A stretch of 64,000 nucleotides of DNA from Vibrio penaeicida. Lineage in GTDB: Bacteria > Pseudomonadota > Gammaproteobacteria > Enterobacterales > Vibrionaceae. The notes beneath the pieces are model-generated. The model saw nothing but the letters and a program-made list of their open reading frames with translations. It was not told where the DNA came from and searched no databases. Numbering within the stretch: position 1 is the stretch's first letter; each line of letters opens with the position of its first letter. Position numbers and translations under genes: made by a program. This document shows, piece by piece, positions 33,832 through 43,267 of the stretch. The stretch covers positions 23,259 to 87,258 of the forward strand of contig NZ_BFAQ01000027.1 in the NCBI RefSeq assembly GCF_002933855.1, given 5' to 3'.

Positions 33832-34860
33832 CTACCAGCGCGCGAAATGGTCTTCTGTTAATCCAAGTACTTCATCGAGATGGTGCACTTGCCCGTGATT
33901 ATCTTTAATAGAGCCAGAAAATTGCCCAACAAACTGCCTGAAATTGCTTTTTAATAGCCAAAGATTCAACTTTTCGCTGCGTTTGTTTAATGGTTTAAAA
34001 ACCAAATCGACACAGCCATCTTCAGAGAAAACTCGCCAATGTTGGTCGGTGTTGTCTTGATCAGAACTATCGCGGTCGAACTCAAAATGCACATTCGAAA
34101 GAAAATGCCTCTCGCCGTTTAGCCACAACACATTTTCGCAGCTTCCCGTTTCATTAACTCCCGCCGCGAGGTTTAAACCTAAAGTGGTTTCACCCAAACA
34201 AGTATTGATACTTGCCCAGCGCCAACTGGTTTCACGCCTCATATACCCTGCAGAAAAGTCGTACCCTGCCAAAGCGAAATCTAAAGGAACTGGCTCGCCG
34301 CCAATCTCCAGTATTCCCTTTACAGATAGAGCGTTGTGTTTTTGGGTGTATGTCCAACCGGTGTAACCCGTAGGTGTACACATCGCCAAGGGTAAGCTTC
34401 CACTGGGCGCAAACAAGGTTAAATCAGCTTTGACGTTTTTGGTGTTCAGCTTCACCTGCCAACCGCCTTCAAAAAGATGGAACTGAATCTGCTTAGATGC
34501 AATATGAGCAAAGCTGGTATAAGGCGATGGTGCCGTTGCGTAGCCACAATTTAATGGACGTAACCAGTTGTTTTCTATCAGCTCATTTTTCTCGATATCG
34601 TAGACATAACAAAACGCCGATCCTAGATAGCGAATATCTGCAATCGCTACCCCAATAACGTAGCGATCGGTAATCACGCTGACAAACTGAAATTGCTTAT
34701 AGTGGAAATACCGCCTCAACGCCGACGCTTTTCCATCCATGGTATTGCGGTAATCAAACTCTTCGATTGTGAGTTGTTTGGGTATGCCATCAAACTGCCC
34801 ATATTGAGGCTTACCATTCGCGGCAATAAGTGTTTCAGGTGCAAGGCGCGTTACGATCAT
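33832..34860 (-). CDS. DUF2804 family protein
   Basis: A 342-residue soluble protein of the DUF2804 family; function not established. Family-typical features are the N-terminal FDYRNTMDGK and a long beta-rich body with conserved Trp and Asn (SWRWASINTC, NVLWLNGERHF). Similar proteins contain a lipocalin-like or AttH/CrtC-like fold, so binding or modification of a hydrophobic ligand is a reasonable guess. The ATG at 34860 is used; two codons earlier there is only TTG. It precedes the fatty acid hydroxylase gene, which supports a lipid link. Confidence 0.75.
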   Translation of the reverse strand: MIVTRLAPETLIAANGKPQYGQFDGIPKQLTIEEFDYRNTMDGKASALRRYFHYKQFQFVSVITDRYVIGVAIADIRYLGSAFCYVYDIEKNELIENNWLRPLNCGYATAPSPYTSFAHIASKQIQFHLFEGGWQVKLNTKNVKADLTLFAPSGSLPLAMCTPTGYTGWTYTQKHNALSVKGILEIGGEPVPLDFALAGYDFSAGYMRRETSWRWASINTCLGETTLGLNLAAGVNETGSCENVLWLNGERHFLSNVHFEFDRDSSDQDNTDQHWRVFSEDGCVDLVFKPLNKRSEKLNLWLLKSNFRQFVGQFSGSIKDNHGQVHHLDEVLGLTEDHFARW

Positions 34861-35104
34861 TTTCAAACCAGCATAGTTTACATACTGTTAACAGTTTGGC
34901 GGGAAACGCCCTTTTATAGGAGGTTAATTTCGGACATGTTAGCTAGTTAACTCACACTTTTCGCTCATTCCACTCCAAGATCGAACACATTCTTTCTGTG
35001 GAAGCTTCGTCTTCACGAAACAAAAAACCGTCTTATGGGAAAATTTCGGGTGTTGAAAAGGCGATATATTGAAAGCCAACTAAAAGACCCAAGCGAACTA
35101 AACC

Positions 35105-36007
35105 ATGAAGCGTACTCATTTATCACTCAGTGCCATAGCGCCTATTCTATTTCTGCTGATGTGGAGCAGCGGTGCGGTTATGGTGAAAGTGGGGCTGCAA
35201 TATTCGTCGGAATGGAGCTTCCTAGCCGCTCGATCGATGCTCTCTTTTACTTGTCTGCTCCTCATCTTGAGCGTTATGGCGACACGAGGCAAATTGGCGT
35301 TTACTCGTCTAAGTTTGAGTGAATTCAAAAGTATTGCGATTGTCGGTTTAATGCTGCAGGTGTTTTACGTCACCTTCTACATTCTCGCTATTGGTTCAGG
35401 CATGTCGCCAGCTCTTGTTACCCTAGTGCTTGGGTTGCAGCCTATGCTTACCCCTTTAATGGGTAAGCAGCCACTCGATACCATTAAAACCAGCTTATTA
35501 GTATTGGGGTTCATTGGGTTGTGTATTGCGATTTTGGGTGCGAAAAGCATTGAATCCGTCTCTGGCATCGGTATTGTGTTTGCGGTGCTGACCCTAATCT
35601 CAATTACATACGGCACCATCAAACAAGCCCACATTCATACCAATCCAGCGCAAGCTATGCTTTACCAAAGCATGTTCTCAATGCCTATCTTCATCGTAAT
35701 CGCGCTCTCCACGGGCTGGCAGATAACCTGGAGTACTGGATTCATCGTATCCCTACTTTGGATGAGTATTGTTGTCTCCGTTGGGGCACTGTTTTTACTG
35801 CTCTATATGATCAAAAGTGAAAACGCCGACAACGTGAGTGTCTTGTTTTACGCCATTCCTTTGCTCGCGTATCTGTTTAACTATGTTTTGTTTGGGGAAA
35901 CACTCAGTTTATTTTCCCTCTGCGGGATGGGTATCGTAGCGATATCCATTGTGCTTTATCGCAAACGAAACGCACGACAGGTAGAAGTGAGCGAATCTAG
36001 GGCGTGA
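35105..36007 (+). CDS. EamA/DMT family transporter
   Basis: A 300-residue inner-membrane transporter of the drug/metabolite superfamily. Ten hydrophobic segments in two EamA repeats are visible (first about 10-130, second about 150-290); FLLMWSSGAVMVKVGLQYSS and YITFYILAIGSG-type segments match the family. Substrates of this family include amino acids and metabolites. It is convergent with the AraC-family gene downstream (11-base overlap of coding ends). The Shine-Dalgarno is weak, but the ATG at 35105 begins the conserved part. Confidence 0.85.
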   Translation: MKRTHLSLSAIAPILFLLMWSSGAVMVKVGLQYSSEWSFLAARSMLSFTCLLLILSVMATRGKLAFTRLSLSEFKSIAIVGLMLQVFYVTFYILAIGSGMSPALVTLVLGLQPMLTPLMGKQPLDTIKTSLLVLGFIGLCIAILGAKSIESVSGIGIVFAVLTLISITYGTIKQAHIHTNPAQAMLYQSMFSMPIFIVIALSTGWQITWSTGFIVSLLWMSIVVSVGALFLLLYMIKSENADNVSVLFYAIPLLAYLFNYVLFGETLSLFSLCGMGIVAISIVLYRKRNARQVEVSESRA

Positions 36008-36731
36008 GCCAAACACCCGTTATTTGAGCTCGATAGCGTTTAGGTGAAAGGGAATAGTACGCAGAAAAGCTACGAGTAAAGGAAGATGGGCAAGCAAAGC
36101 CAACCTTTTCAGACACTTGGTTAATCGGCAAGTCGGTGTTATTAAGCAAAATTCGGGCTCGTTCCATACGAACTTTAGTTAAGTATTTCAATGGCGTGAG
36201 TTTGATGTGTTTGAGGAACAAATGCTTGAACTGCGTTTGGCTTAAACAAGCAATGTTTGCCAGTTCTTTTATGGTGTGATTCTTAGCGATATCTTGATTA
36301 ATGAATTGCACTGCTTTTTTGATTCGAAGATCGATTTTACTGTTCAGATCCTGCATCGCTAACAACTCAAACAGCAACGCCAAAATCTGATTCTCGACCT
36401 CAATGCTAAAATCGGAATCCAACTGCTTTTCAATAAACTGAACGTAGTTATTTGCTGCTTCATTTAAAGGTATGACCGCGTTGTTTAGCCCTACTAAAGG
36501 GTCGGGCAAATCGATGACATCAACCACCAAAAACCGAAAGTCTTCCCGAGCCCGAAACTCGTGATAGCAACCCGGCGGAATCACCAAACAATCACCGTAA
36601 GATAGGCTCAGTGGCTCGCCATCCATTTTTAAATCAATGAATCCACGCGTCGGAATCAGTACTTGGTAATGGGTATGGCTGTGCCCTTGCGAGGAGCGGG
36701 TGTAAGTTCGGATGGTGATTTTTCTGCGCAA
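35997..36731 (-). CDS. AraC family regulator with cupin domain
   Basis: A 244-residue transcription factor. Residues about 10-95 form a cupin-like ligand domain (LIPTRGFIDLKMDGEPLSLS and CLVIPPGCYHEFRA), and residues about 145-240 two HTH motifs of the AraC type (IKELANIACLSQTQFKHLFL and INQVSEKVGFACPSSFTRSF). The start codon appears to be TTG at 36731; no in-frame ATG exists nearby upstream, so an internal start is possible. The convergent EamA gene overlaps it by 11 bases at the 3' ends. It diverges from another AraC gene; targets unknown. Confidence 0.85.
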   Translation of the reverse strand: MRRKITIRTYTRSSQGHSHTHYQVLIPTRGFIDLKMDGEPLSLSYGDCLVIPPGCYHEFRAREDFRFLVVDVIDLPDPLVGLNNAVIPLNEAANNYVQFIEKQLDSDFSIEVENQILALLFELLAMQDLNSKIDLRIKKAVQFINQDIAKNHTIKELANIACLSQTQFKHLFLKHIKLTPLKYLTKVRMERARILLNNTDLPINQVSEKVGFACPSSFTRSFSAYYSLSPKRYRAQITGVWLTP

Positions 36732-36856
36732 TACGTTCGACTATACATTATGGGTTGATGGACTTAGTCTATACCCAAACGAGCCAGTATGAATACTCCG
36801 ATATTTGTGAGTATCCAATACCCAAGCTTCGGATAACTCAAGAAAGCGCGACCCCA

Positions 36857-37882
36857 ATGACCGTTATTGCTGAATACCTGCCAACCGATCACCGCTACCA
36901 ACTGGGCACACTGGATGTTGCCTTGTTGCTCAATGTGCTGAACGAACGCGGTATTAACACGGCTCAACTTTTGAAAAGCACTGGGTTGGAAACGCTGGAT
37001 TGGCAGAATCCGCAATGCCAAATTACCTACTCAGATAAATTAATATTGTTTGGTAAAGTGAATCAGATGCTGGCTAATGACGGGCTCGGCATAACTCTGG
37101 GCGAATTCGCGAAGTTTAGCCACTTTGGCGTTCTGGGCTACGCCATCTTATGCAGCCAATCGGTTGAGGAGGCCGTCAGAACGGGCTTCAAATACTTAAG
37201 ATTGAATGGCCCTGTTTTTGCTGTTAAAGTGACGATTGAAGGTGAAATTGCCTATATTTGCATCAAAAACACCTTAGACATTGGTGATTTACTGCCATTT
37301 TGTACGGAGTATTTTCTAAGCGCCATTGTCTCTCTGTTTGAAGAAATGACCGAAGAGAAGCTTGAGATTATTGAGTTGCACTTACCTTATTCAGAACCTG
37401 TCTATGCCAATAAATACCGCGACCGTTTCCGTTGCCAAACGCACTTCATCAGTACACATTTTGAGCTTCGATTTAACGCAAGTATCTTGCAACACCCTTT
37501 AAAATCGCACCATTCTGACACGCTCAAGGCATGTCTGAAATCGTGTGACGCCATCATTAATACACTGGAATCGCCTCACTTACTCATCAATCAAATCAAA
37601 ACAATGCTGTACCACAGTGCTGGTAGCTTTCCTTCTATCGAGAACATCGCAACCCACTTTGGCTGTTCATCAAGAACGCTTCGTAGAGAGTTAACAAAAG
37701 TCGGCACTAGTTTCCAAGTGTTATTGAACCAAGTTCGCTGTGAATTAGCGAAAGAGTATTTGGTTCATACCGAATTATCCGTTGATGAAATCGCCCATCG
37801 ACTAGGCTACAGCGACGCCAGTAATTTCAGACGAGGCTTTAAAAGCTGGACAGGAAGAGCTCCTAAAGCCTTCAGGGATTAA
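36857..37882 (+). CDS. AraC family regulator with arabinose-binding-like N-terminal domain
   Basis: A 341-residue regulator of the OruR/ArgR-type AraC subgroup. Residues 15-190 match the Arabinose_bd ligand domain (LLNVLNERGINTAQLLKSTG and FGVLGYAILCSQSVEEAV), and the C-terminal 100 residues have two HTHs (IENIATHFGCSSRTLRREL and VDEIAHRLGYSDASNFRRGF) with the closing GRAPKAFRD. The start at 36857 places the domain at the usual point; the frame is open to 36755 (TTG/ATG), so the true start is uncertain. The ribosome-binding site is weak at both. Its target is not evident. Confidence 0.85.
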   Translation: MTVIAEYLPTDHRYQLGTLDVALLLNVLNERGINTAQLLKSTGLETLDWQNPQCQITYSDKLILFGKVNQMLANDGLGITLGEFAKFSHFGVLGYAILCSQSVEEAVRTGFKYLRLNGPVFAVKVTIEGEIAYICIKNTLDIGDLLPFCTEYFLSAIVSLFEEMTEEKLEIIELHLPYSEPVYANKYRDRFRCQTHFISTHFELRFNASILQHPLKSHHSDTLKACLKSCDAIINTLESPHLLINQIKTMLYHSAGSFPSIENIATHFGCSSRTLRRELTKVGTSFQVLLNQVRCELAKEYLVHTELSVDEIAHRLGYSDASNFRRGFKSWTGRAPKAFRD

Positions 37883-37921
37883 GCCATACATTTGTTTCCA
37901 TAATCAAGCTGACCAAAAACG

Positions 37922-37961
37922 AAAAAAAACAAACCAGTAAGGGGGAGAAACTGGCTTGTTT
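37922..37961 (-). terminator. Terminator of the small secreted-protein gene
   Basis: AACAAACCAGT (37928-37938) and ACTGGCTTGTT (37950-37960) form a long stem with one mismatch; on the minus strand a run of eight T's follows, about 30 bases past the stop. Confidence 0.75.
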
Positions 37962-37990
37962 TAACTTATTGATTAAGGAATATTAGGAAA

Positions 37991-38401
37991 TTAACGGAAA
38001 CGAGGGTTAGTCACGACTTCCAATCGATCCAAAATGTGCACAGGTGTGTTGTGGATGAACTGTGTTAGATCCAACGTAAACTCGCCAGTACTGCCAGATC
38101 GACACATGATACTTGGGTAGTCGCCAACAACAAGAAGTTGAGGTGTTTTGCCTTCCCAGTGAACTTTCGCTTCCATATCAAGATCATCTAGGTTGATGCC
38201 ACAATTGTATGTGCTTGCAGTCAGTAACCCACTTTCTAACGTGTAACCACCAACAATTGGTACAGGTGTTTTCGCTTTAGGGAAAACGATAGGCGCATCA
38301 CCAACCGCTGAATTTGAGCCTGGGAATACGATTGCATTGTTTGCTGAAGCAGCAGAGGTCGCCAACATAGCCGCTAGACTAAGAAGTTTAAAAAATTTCA
38401 T
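37991..38401 (-). CDS. Small secreted protein of unknown function
   Basis: A 136-residue exported protein, unrecognised. The start at 38401 is chosen since it begins a clear signal peptide (MKFFKLLSLAAMLATSAASA) and has GGAGAAATCAG upstream. The mature part has two Cys (NCGIN and MCRSG) that could form a disulphide, and a beta-rich character; a short near-repeat occurs at its N-terminus (NAIVFPGSNSAVGD then APIVFPKAKTP). Monocistronic with its own terminator. Confidence 0.65.
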   Translation of the reverse strand: MKFFKLLSLAAMLATSAASANNAIVFPGSNSAVGDAPIVFPKAKTPVPIVGGYTLESGLLTASTYNCGINLDDLDMEAKVHWEGKTPQLLVVGDYPSIMCRSGSTGEFTLDLTQFIHNTPVHILDRLEVVTNPRFR

Positions 38402-38822
38402 TATTCTGATTTCTCCATTTGATTTGGGACTGTTCCCAAGCCGAATGTAGCTCATTAGAAAAATAAGTATCAATAGGCGTATTTCTTCCGAAAATGTAAG
38501 AGATTTACCTCACCAATGTAAGCCATTAAATTACATAAATGAAAACTATAATTAATGATCAATACGTTAATAAATTTAGATTTCGCTAATTTAAAATAAA
38601 AAACAATCGTATTTAACGATAGATTATATGAGCTTAATTCCAATTAAAATTCATATTATTTTTCAAAAGGTTGTGATTTTATTCGATTCAATTGGACTTT
38701 TATAACTTTCAAAATAAAAGAAGCTATCTGACTATTATTTTCAACATGAACCAATCACCATTTTGGCTGGAATAAAGATCACTAAATGTCTTTAAAATAT
38801 AATAAGAAAAACCGTTAGTTTG
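38402..38822. other. Very AT-rich intergenic region
   Basis: About 420 bases, almost only A and T from 38520 to 38800, between the small secreted-protein gene and the Lrp gene on the same strand. No ORF, terminator stem or operator is convincing. Such tracts are likely H-NS targets. Confidence 0.45.
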
Positions 38823-39272
38823 TTATTCGCGCTCATCTTTGGGTGAGTCCATCACAACATGTGTCGTCATGGTTGCAATGTAAGGCAACATCCCCAATGT
38901 TTTAGAATGGAAAGCTTTGTAGCTTTTCAGATCTTTAGTCTCTACCCGCACTAAATATTCAAACTCACCAGTAACATTGTGGCATTCGGTCACTTCAGGC
39001 GACAGAGAGATGGCATCTTCGAACTCTTTCTGGGCGCTTCTGGTGTGCATCGATAACCCTACACTCACATACGCAATAAACCCTCGCCCGACTAATTCAC
39101 CGTTTAAGGTCACTCGGTAACCTTTTATCACACCTGATCGTTCCAACTCTTGCACTCGTCTTAAACAAGCCGAGGGTGATAGCCCAACCTTCGAGGCGAG
39201 ATCGGCATTAGTAATTCGACCATCCTCATGGAGCTCTTGCAATATTCTTGCGCCAATTCTGTCAATATTCAT
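38823..39272 (-). CDS. Lrp/AsnC family regulator
   Basis: A 149-residue feast/famine regulator. The HTH at residues 1-60 reads IDRIGARILQELHEDGRITN and ADLASKVGLSPSACLRRVQE, which is standard for Lrp; the C-terminal RAM ligand domain shows SPEVTECHNVTGEFEYLVRV. It usually binds amino acids and acts as octamer. It is divergent from a DUF2000 gene across about 100 bp and is a likely regulator of it. Confidence 0.93.
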   Translation of the reverse strand: MNIDRIGARILQELHEDGRITNADLASKVGLSPSACLRRVQELERSGVIKGYRVTLNGELVGRGFIAYVSVGLSMHTRSAQKEFEDAISLSPEVTECHNVTGEFEYLVRVETKDLKSYKAFHSKTLGMLPYIATMTTHVVMDSPKDERE

Positions 39273-39375
39273 TTTTTATTGTCCTATCAGTCATCTCAAA
39301 ACAATATAAACAAGAATATTCGATGTAAATGAAAATATACTGGATTAAAGAATCAGATCATAAAAAGGGTAAAAA

Positions 39376-39810
39376 ATGAACAGCGAACTACCGGATGCAC
39401 ACCAAAAGCGCTTTGTCGCTGTATTAAGTAAGAAAATCGACACGGGAAGAGCGCTAAATGTCCTTGGGCACCTGAGTGTAGCCGTGTCGAATTTGTTAGA
39501 AGAAGGGGAAGCGCAATTTGTTGATTACGTAGATAACAATGGCAACATTCACCCAAGTATTTCTCATTATCCTTTCATTATATTGAAAGCAGACAATTCA
39601 AATAAGCTGAGAAAATTGAAGGAAACAGCGATAGAGAACAAAATCCGTGTTGCCGACTTTACCGACACCATGATCGAAGGTGGATCTGAAGCCCAACAGC
39701 AACGAACAAAAAACACACTGGAATCGGATTTGGAGTACCTCGGGGTTTGCTTATTCGGTGATACAGAAACGATTCAAAGCATAACCAAGAAGTTCAGTTT
39801 GTATAAGTGA
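39376..39810 (+). CDS. DUF2000 family protein
   Basis: A 144-residue cytoplasmic protein of the DUF2000 family. Residues 10-35 (KRFVAVLSKKIDTGRALNVL) and IRVADFTDTMIEGG near 95 are family-typical. The family has a fold resembling peptidyl-tRNA hydrolase type 2, but no activity is established to my knowledge. Divergence from an Lrp-type gene suggests regulation by amino acids and perhaps a role in amino acid metabolism. Confidence 0.8.
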   Translation: MNSELPDAHQKRFVAVLSKKIDTGRALNVLGHLSVAVSNLLEEGEAQFVDYVDNNGNIHPSISHYPFIILKADNSNKLRKLKETAIENKIRVADFTDTMIEGGSEAQQQRTKNTLESDLEYLGVCLFGDTETIQSITKKFSLYK

Positions 39811-39825
39811 TACCCAGACTAAAAC

Positions 39826-40392
39826 TCAATTCAATGCTTTAACTAGCCGTATGGTTCCCCAATACCCTGAACCACTCGAAGCCTCTGTCCAACCACGACG
39901 CTTAAGCTCTGCGGCTATAAATCTGTTCGCCAAACCATGCCCAAATATTGCGATATTGGGCTGTTCTAATGACTTTTCCTCGATGAGATCAACCGCTTTC
40001 CTTAACCGCCTATGACCCGCGCGCCTTGATTCACTTTTACCGACAAAATTCATATACCAAGCTAAGCGAGAACATAATAACCAACTGCCAATAGAAAGCC
40101 TAAATGGCCAACGGAAACAAGGGATTTCAAACTCTCTTAATTCTTTTAAAATACAGTCGGTTTCTTTGTTGGTGCAAAGCCAAGTCGAGTGCAGAGCGCG
40201 ATTAAGATCGCTGCTTAGTGAGTAACTCTTTTCTAACTCTAGCTGTAGCTCCAAAGGTGGCATGCTTTGGGTGTCCACATCAGATAAATCATAGGCTCGT
40301 ACCCATTTCTCAAAACCTAATGCGTCCACAACATCGTTGGATGCCGAACTCGGCTTGCCATGCCTAACTATGGCTATTTTCAACTGTTCCAT
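39826..40392 (-). CDS. Histidine phosphatase superfamily protein
   Basis: A 188-residue phosphatase of the phosphoglycerate-mutase-like family. The phosphorylated His is in AIVRHGKPS (about residues 6-14) and the second catalytic His in IFGHGLANRF near 160, with a conserved Arg in between (SSDLNRALHSTW). The start at 40392 follows GGAAAGTAGG. The upstream GFA-like gene ends at 40394 and is on the same strand, so the two are co-transcribed and likely translationally coupled. Substrate unknown. Confidence 0.82.
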   Translation of the reverse strand: MEQLKIAIVRHGKPSSASNDVVDALGFEKWVRAYDLSDVDTQSMPPLELQLELEKSYSLSSDLNRALHSTWLCTNKETDCILKELREFEIPCFRWPFRLSIGSWLLCSRLAWYMNFVGKSESRRAGHRRLRKAVDLIEEKSLEQPNIAIFGHGLANRFIAAELKRRGWTEASSGSGYWGTIRLVKALN

Positions 40393-40393
40393 C

Positions 40394-40843
40394 CTACTTT
40401 CCGTTTTCATTTTCACCCGTAAATACAGGTACTTCAGGATGAACGGATACCCAGTGGGCTTTGTCTTGGGTATACACTTGCATTTTGGGAAGAAGCCCTG
40501 CTGTACAATGCTCTGACGTACACAGCTCTGGCGTACAAAGATCTATCGACCCTAGAGTTACCATTTTATGATCTAAAAAATGCTTCCCATTAATAGCAAA
40601 TACCGTTGTACCGCACAGGGAGCAAAAGTGCTTACTTGAACGCTGATTCACTTTGTAACTCGACAAGAAAGACTCGCCTTTAATCACTTTAAACTGCGCA
40701 TTGGGTACGGCTACCCACGTGCTGTAATCACTTCCTTGCATCTTCCTACAATTATGACAGTGGCACTGCACCACGGTAGATACAGGCATTGAAACCTCAC
40801 ACTCAACTTGCTGGCAATGGCATTGCACTTTATAGCTGCTCAC
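40394..40843 (-). CDS. GFA family (glutathione-dependent formaldehyde-activating-like) protein
   Basis: A 149-residue zinc-binding protein of the GFA/CENP-V family. Zinc ligands are visible in VQCHCQQVECEV, VQCHCHNCRKMQG and HFCSLCGTTVF. The founding member acts on S-hydroxymethylglutathione, although that activity is doubted for many relatives. No formaldehyde dehydrogenase lies near. It forms an operon with the histidine phosphatase and is divergent from a TetR gene that may repress it through a palindrome between them. Confidence 0.85.
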   Translation of the reverse strand: MSSYKVQCHCQQVECEVSMPVSTVVQCHCHNCRKMQGSDYSTWVAVPNAQFKVIKGESFLSSYKVNQRSSKHFCSLCGTTVFAINGKHFLDHKMVTLGSIDLCTPELCTSEHCTAGLLPKMQVYTQDKAHWVSVHPEVPVFTGENENGK

Positions 40844-40892
40844 ATTTATCTCCCAATTAACTTGCTGTCATTGGGATACTAGGTAGCATATA

Positions 40893-40914
40893 AAATATGT
40901 TAAAGAACATATTT
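40893..40914. promoter_or_regulatory. Palindromic operator for the TetR regulator
   Basis: AAATATGTT and AACATATTT are perfect 9-bp arms separated by AAAG, 12 bases before the TetR start at 40926, in the 82-bp gap to the divergent GFA gene. The place and symmetry fit an autoregulatory TetR operator. Confidence 0.65.
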
Positions 40915-40925
40915 AAAAAGAAACG

Positions 40926-41501
40926 ATGCCTTATAAAAAAGCGCATAAACAAAAGAGCCGCGAAAAGATCCTAAAAAGTGCGTTTCATCTTTTTTCACGT
41001 AATGGGTTTGATTTCGTCACCATTGATATGGTGATGGAAGATTGCGGCCTAACGCGAGGTGCATTTTATGCCCACTTTTCAAGCAAGGCAGAGCTGTATG
41101 AAAACGCATTGTCTAAAGGGGCAAGCGAAACGCATTTAGCGCAACAAAAGCCGGCGCATTTTTCGCCCCAAGAATGGGTAGAGTTTTTGCTAAATACCTA
41201 CCTCAGCCTTGAACACGTAAAAGGCAAAACACCTTGCCCCCTCGCCTTTTTTGCAACCGACATTTCAACAAAAAATTCTGGTGTAAAATCGACCTTTTCA
41301 GGCATCTATCAAAATATGAACCAGACGATTCTTAACTACGTTAGACGATACAAAGAATGTGACGAAGGCAAAGTATTGGCGATTACTGCGTTGGTTATCG
41401 GCACCGTCGCCATTGCTCGTACAATGGAGGATGACCGAGCCATCTTAGCTTTATTGTCTTCCAGCAAGAAAGAAGCACATGACATGCTTGTCGCTATTTA
41501 A
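40926..41501 (+). CDS. TetR/AcrR family regulator
   Basis: A 191-residue regulator with N-terminal HTH (SREKILKSAFHLFSRNGFDF and VTIDMVMEDCGLTRGAFYAH); the recognition helix and the FYAHF closing motif are typical. A TetR_C-like domain follows, with CPLAFFATDIS near residue 112. It is divergent from the GFA-phosphatase operon, with a palindromic operator between, so it probably represses that operon and itself. Ligand unknown, perhaps an aldehyde given the GFA gene. Confidence 0.88.
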   Translation: MPYKKAHKQKSREKILKSAFHLFSRNGFDFVTIDMVMEDCGLTRGAFYAHFSSKAELYENALSKGASETHLAQQKPAHFSPQEWVEFLLNTYLSLEHVKGKTPCPLAFFATDISTKNSGVKSTFSGIYQNMNQTILNYVRRYKECDEGKVLAITALVIGTVAIARTMEDDRAILALLSSSKKEAHDMLVAI

Positions 41502-41689
41502 CCGATACTTACGTTTTCAGTCTGATGCAAACAGCTGATCATCAATGTCGTTAAAGGCTTTGAATTCCAACTCATAATCGGTTGGATGATAGAAAAACAG
41601 GGTGGCGGGTACTACGGAAGAGAAGGATGACTCACAAAGTAAGCCATCCTTAGGGTTTGAGTTTAGTCATCTAAAAGTAGTTTGCACTT

Positions 41690-43267
41690 CTAATAACTCG
41701 CTTTCAAACTCACACCATTGGCTGCTCGGTACCCTCTTAACATGATGAAGTAGCGACCGCTTTTCGTGCTAGTTACGGTGCACGTTTCGCTGTTACCGTT
41801 ACGGTATGGGCGACAATCCCATGAACCGGTTGTCGGCTTGGAGCCAAAACGCGTGTATAAGTCAGCATCGCCTGTTCCACCACTTATTGTTACAGATAAG
41901 CGTCGGCCAGCAGGAACGTCAATGTAGTAATGTTCTTGTCCACCTTGAGTTAAACTGATGTTTGTTTCTGCCTTACCGTTTGTTAACTTGCCATCACCTG
42001 GGTTCGCACAATCGGGTTCACAATTGCTGTCACTCAGGCTATAAAGCAGTTTGTTTACAGTGCCTTTGGTGTCTTTAACCTTGCCTACTGTTGCGCGTTG
42101 AGTGATCAAGTTAGAAATCGCAGCAGGAGAAAGGTATCGGTTTGCTTGCAAGTAAAGCGCTGCAACACCAGCTACGTGTGGTGTTGCCATAGATGTGCCA
42201 CTGATGGTTTTGTAGCTGCCGTCATACCAAGCCGATGTAATGCTAGAGCCCGGAGCGAAGACATCCACACAGCTACCCCAGTTAGAAAAGCTTGAACGGC
42301 TATCGCTGCGAGTCGTTGAACCTACTGTTACACCAGTAGCGGCACGAGCTGGGGAAGAATTACAGGCATTGGCATTGTCGTTACCCGCTGCCAGCATAAA
42401 ACTCACACCCGATTTCACAGCGTTTGCCACTGCACGATCTAACGCTGTAGACACGCCACCACCCAAACTCATATTGGCAACAGATGGACCAGACGCATTT
42501 GCCGCTACCCAATCCACACCCGCGATAACCCCGGAAGTAGAACCGCTACCTGTACAGCTTAAGACTCGAACACCGACAATATTCACGTTTTTCGCGACAC
42601 CGTATTTCGAACCGCCAATGGTACCCGCAACGTGCGTACCATGACCGTTACAGTCGGTTGAGTCGGCATCGTTATCGATAAAGTCGTAACCCGAAACGGA
42701 ACGGCCACCGAATTCTTGGTGTGTATTGGTCACACCCGTATCGATGACGTACGCAGTAACACCTGTGCCGTCGTAGTTGTAACTGTAGTTGCTGTTCAAC
42801 GGTAGGTTGCGCTGATCAATTCTGTCTAGCCCCCAAGTCGCGTTCCCTTGGTTTGCATTGGCAGAGATAAGAGGATCAATAGAAATGATTCGGTCTTGCT
42901 CAATAAACTCTACTCGCTGATCGGCACGCAGTGAATGAAGCTGTTCTTCTGATAACGTTGCAACAAAGCCACTGATTGAACGGTCGAACACTTTGTCGAC
43001 CTCCACAGCCTGCTCCGTTACCAAGCTTGATACCGTCTGTTGAGTAAAGGTTTGAATTGATTCAGGGTTACTTGCCACTGAAAAAGGTTGTTTCAGTACC
43101 ACTATGTACTGATTTTTGACCCCTTGGCTTTCAGGCGCAGACACCAATGGTGCCAGCGTTTGACCTTCTGACGTGAACCCTTGTTCTTCATTATTTTGTG
43201 CGTAGCCTGACGTTGAAATCACCGCGAACGAAGCGGCGATACAGCAACCTAGTACTTTCTTTAACAT
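41690..43267 (-). CDS. Secreted proteinase-K-like subtilase with PPC domain
   Basis: A 525-residue S8 peptidase of the proteinase K branch, like the cold-active Vibrio subtilases. Signal peptide about 1-23 (AYA cleavage), I9 propeptide about 50-135 (NQYIVVLKQPF), catalytic Asp176 (VIDTGV), His209 (GHGTHVAGTIGG) and Ser359 (GTSMATPHVAG), Asn in AAGNDNA, and a C-terminal PPC domain (about 430-525; YYIDVPAGRRLSVTISGGTG). Several Cys can form disulphides. It is related to the subtilase at 26042 in domain order but not a close copy. Monocistronic, on the opposite strand. Confidence 0.94.
   Translation of the reverse strand: MLKKVLGCCIAASFAVISTSGYAQNNEEQGFTSEGQTLAPLVSAPESQGVKNQYIVVLKQPFSVASNPESIQTFTQQTVSSLVTEQAVEVDKVFDRSISGFVATLSEEQLHSLRADQRVEFIEQDRIISIDPLISANANQGNATWGLDRIDQRNLPLNSNYSYNYDGTGVTAYVIDTGVTNTHQEFGGRSVSGYDFIDNDADSTDCNGHGTHVAGTIGGSKYGVAKNVNIVGVRVLSCTGSGSTSGVIAGVDWVAANASGPSVANMSLGGGVSTALDRAVANAVKSGVSFMLAAGNDNANACNSSPARAATGVTVGSTTRSDSRSSFSNWGSCVDVFAPGSSITSAWYDGSYKTISGTSMATPHVAGVAALYLQANRYLSPAAISNLITQRATVGKVKDTKGTVNKLLYSLSDSNCEPDCANPGDGKLTNGKAETNISLTQGGQEHYYIDVPAGRRLSVTISGGTGDADLYTRFGSKPTTGSWDCRPYRNGNSETCTVTSTKSGRYFIMLRGYRAANGVSLKASY

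Noticed and set aside
41633..41651. Terminator for the second subtilase
   Set aside because: AAGGATG/CATCCTT forms a short stem, but no T-run follows on the minus strand.
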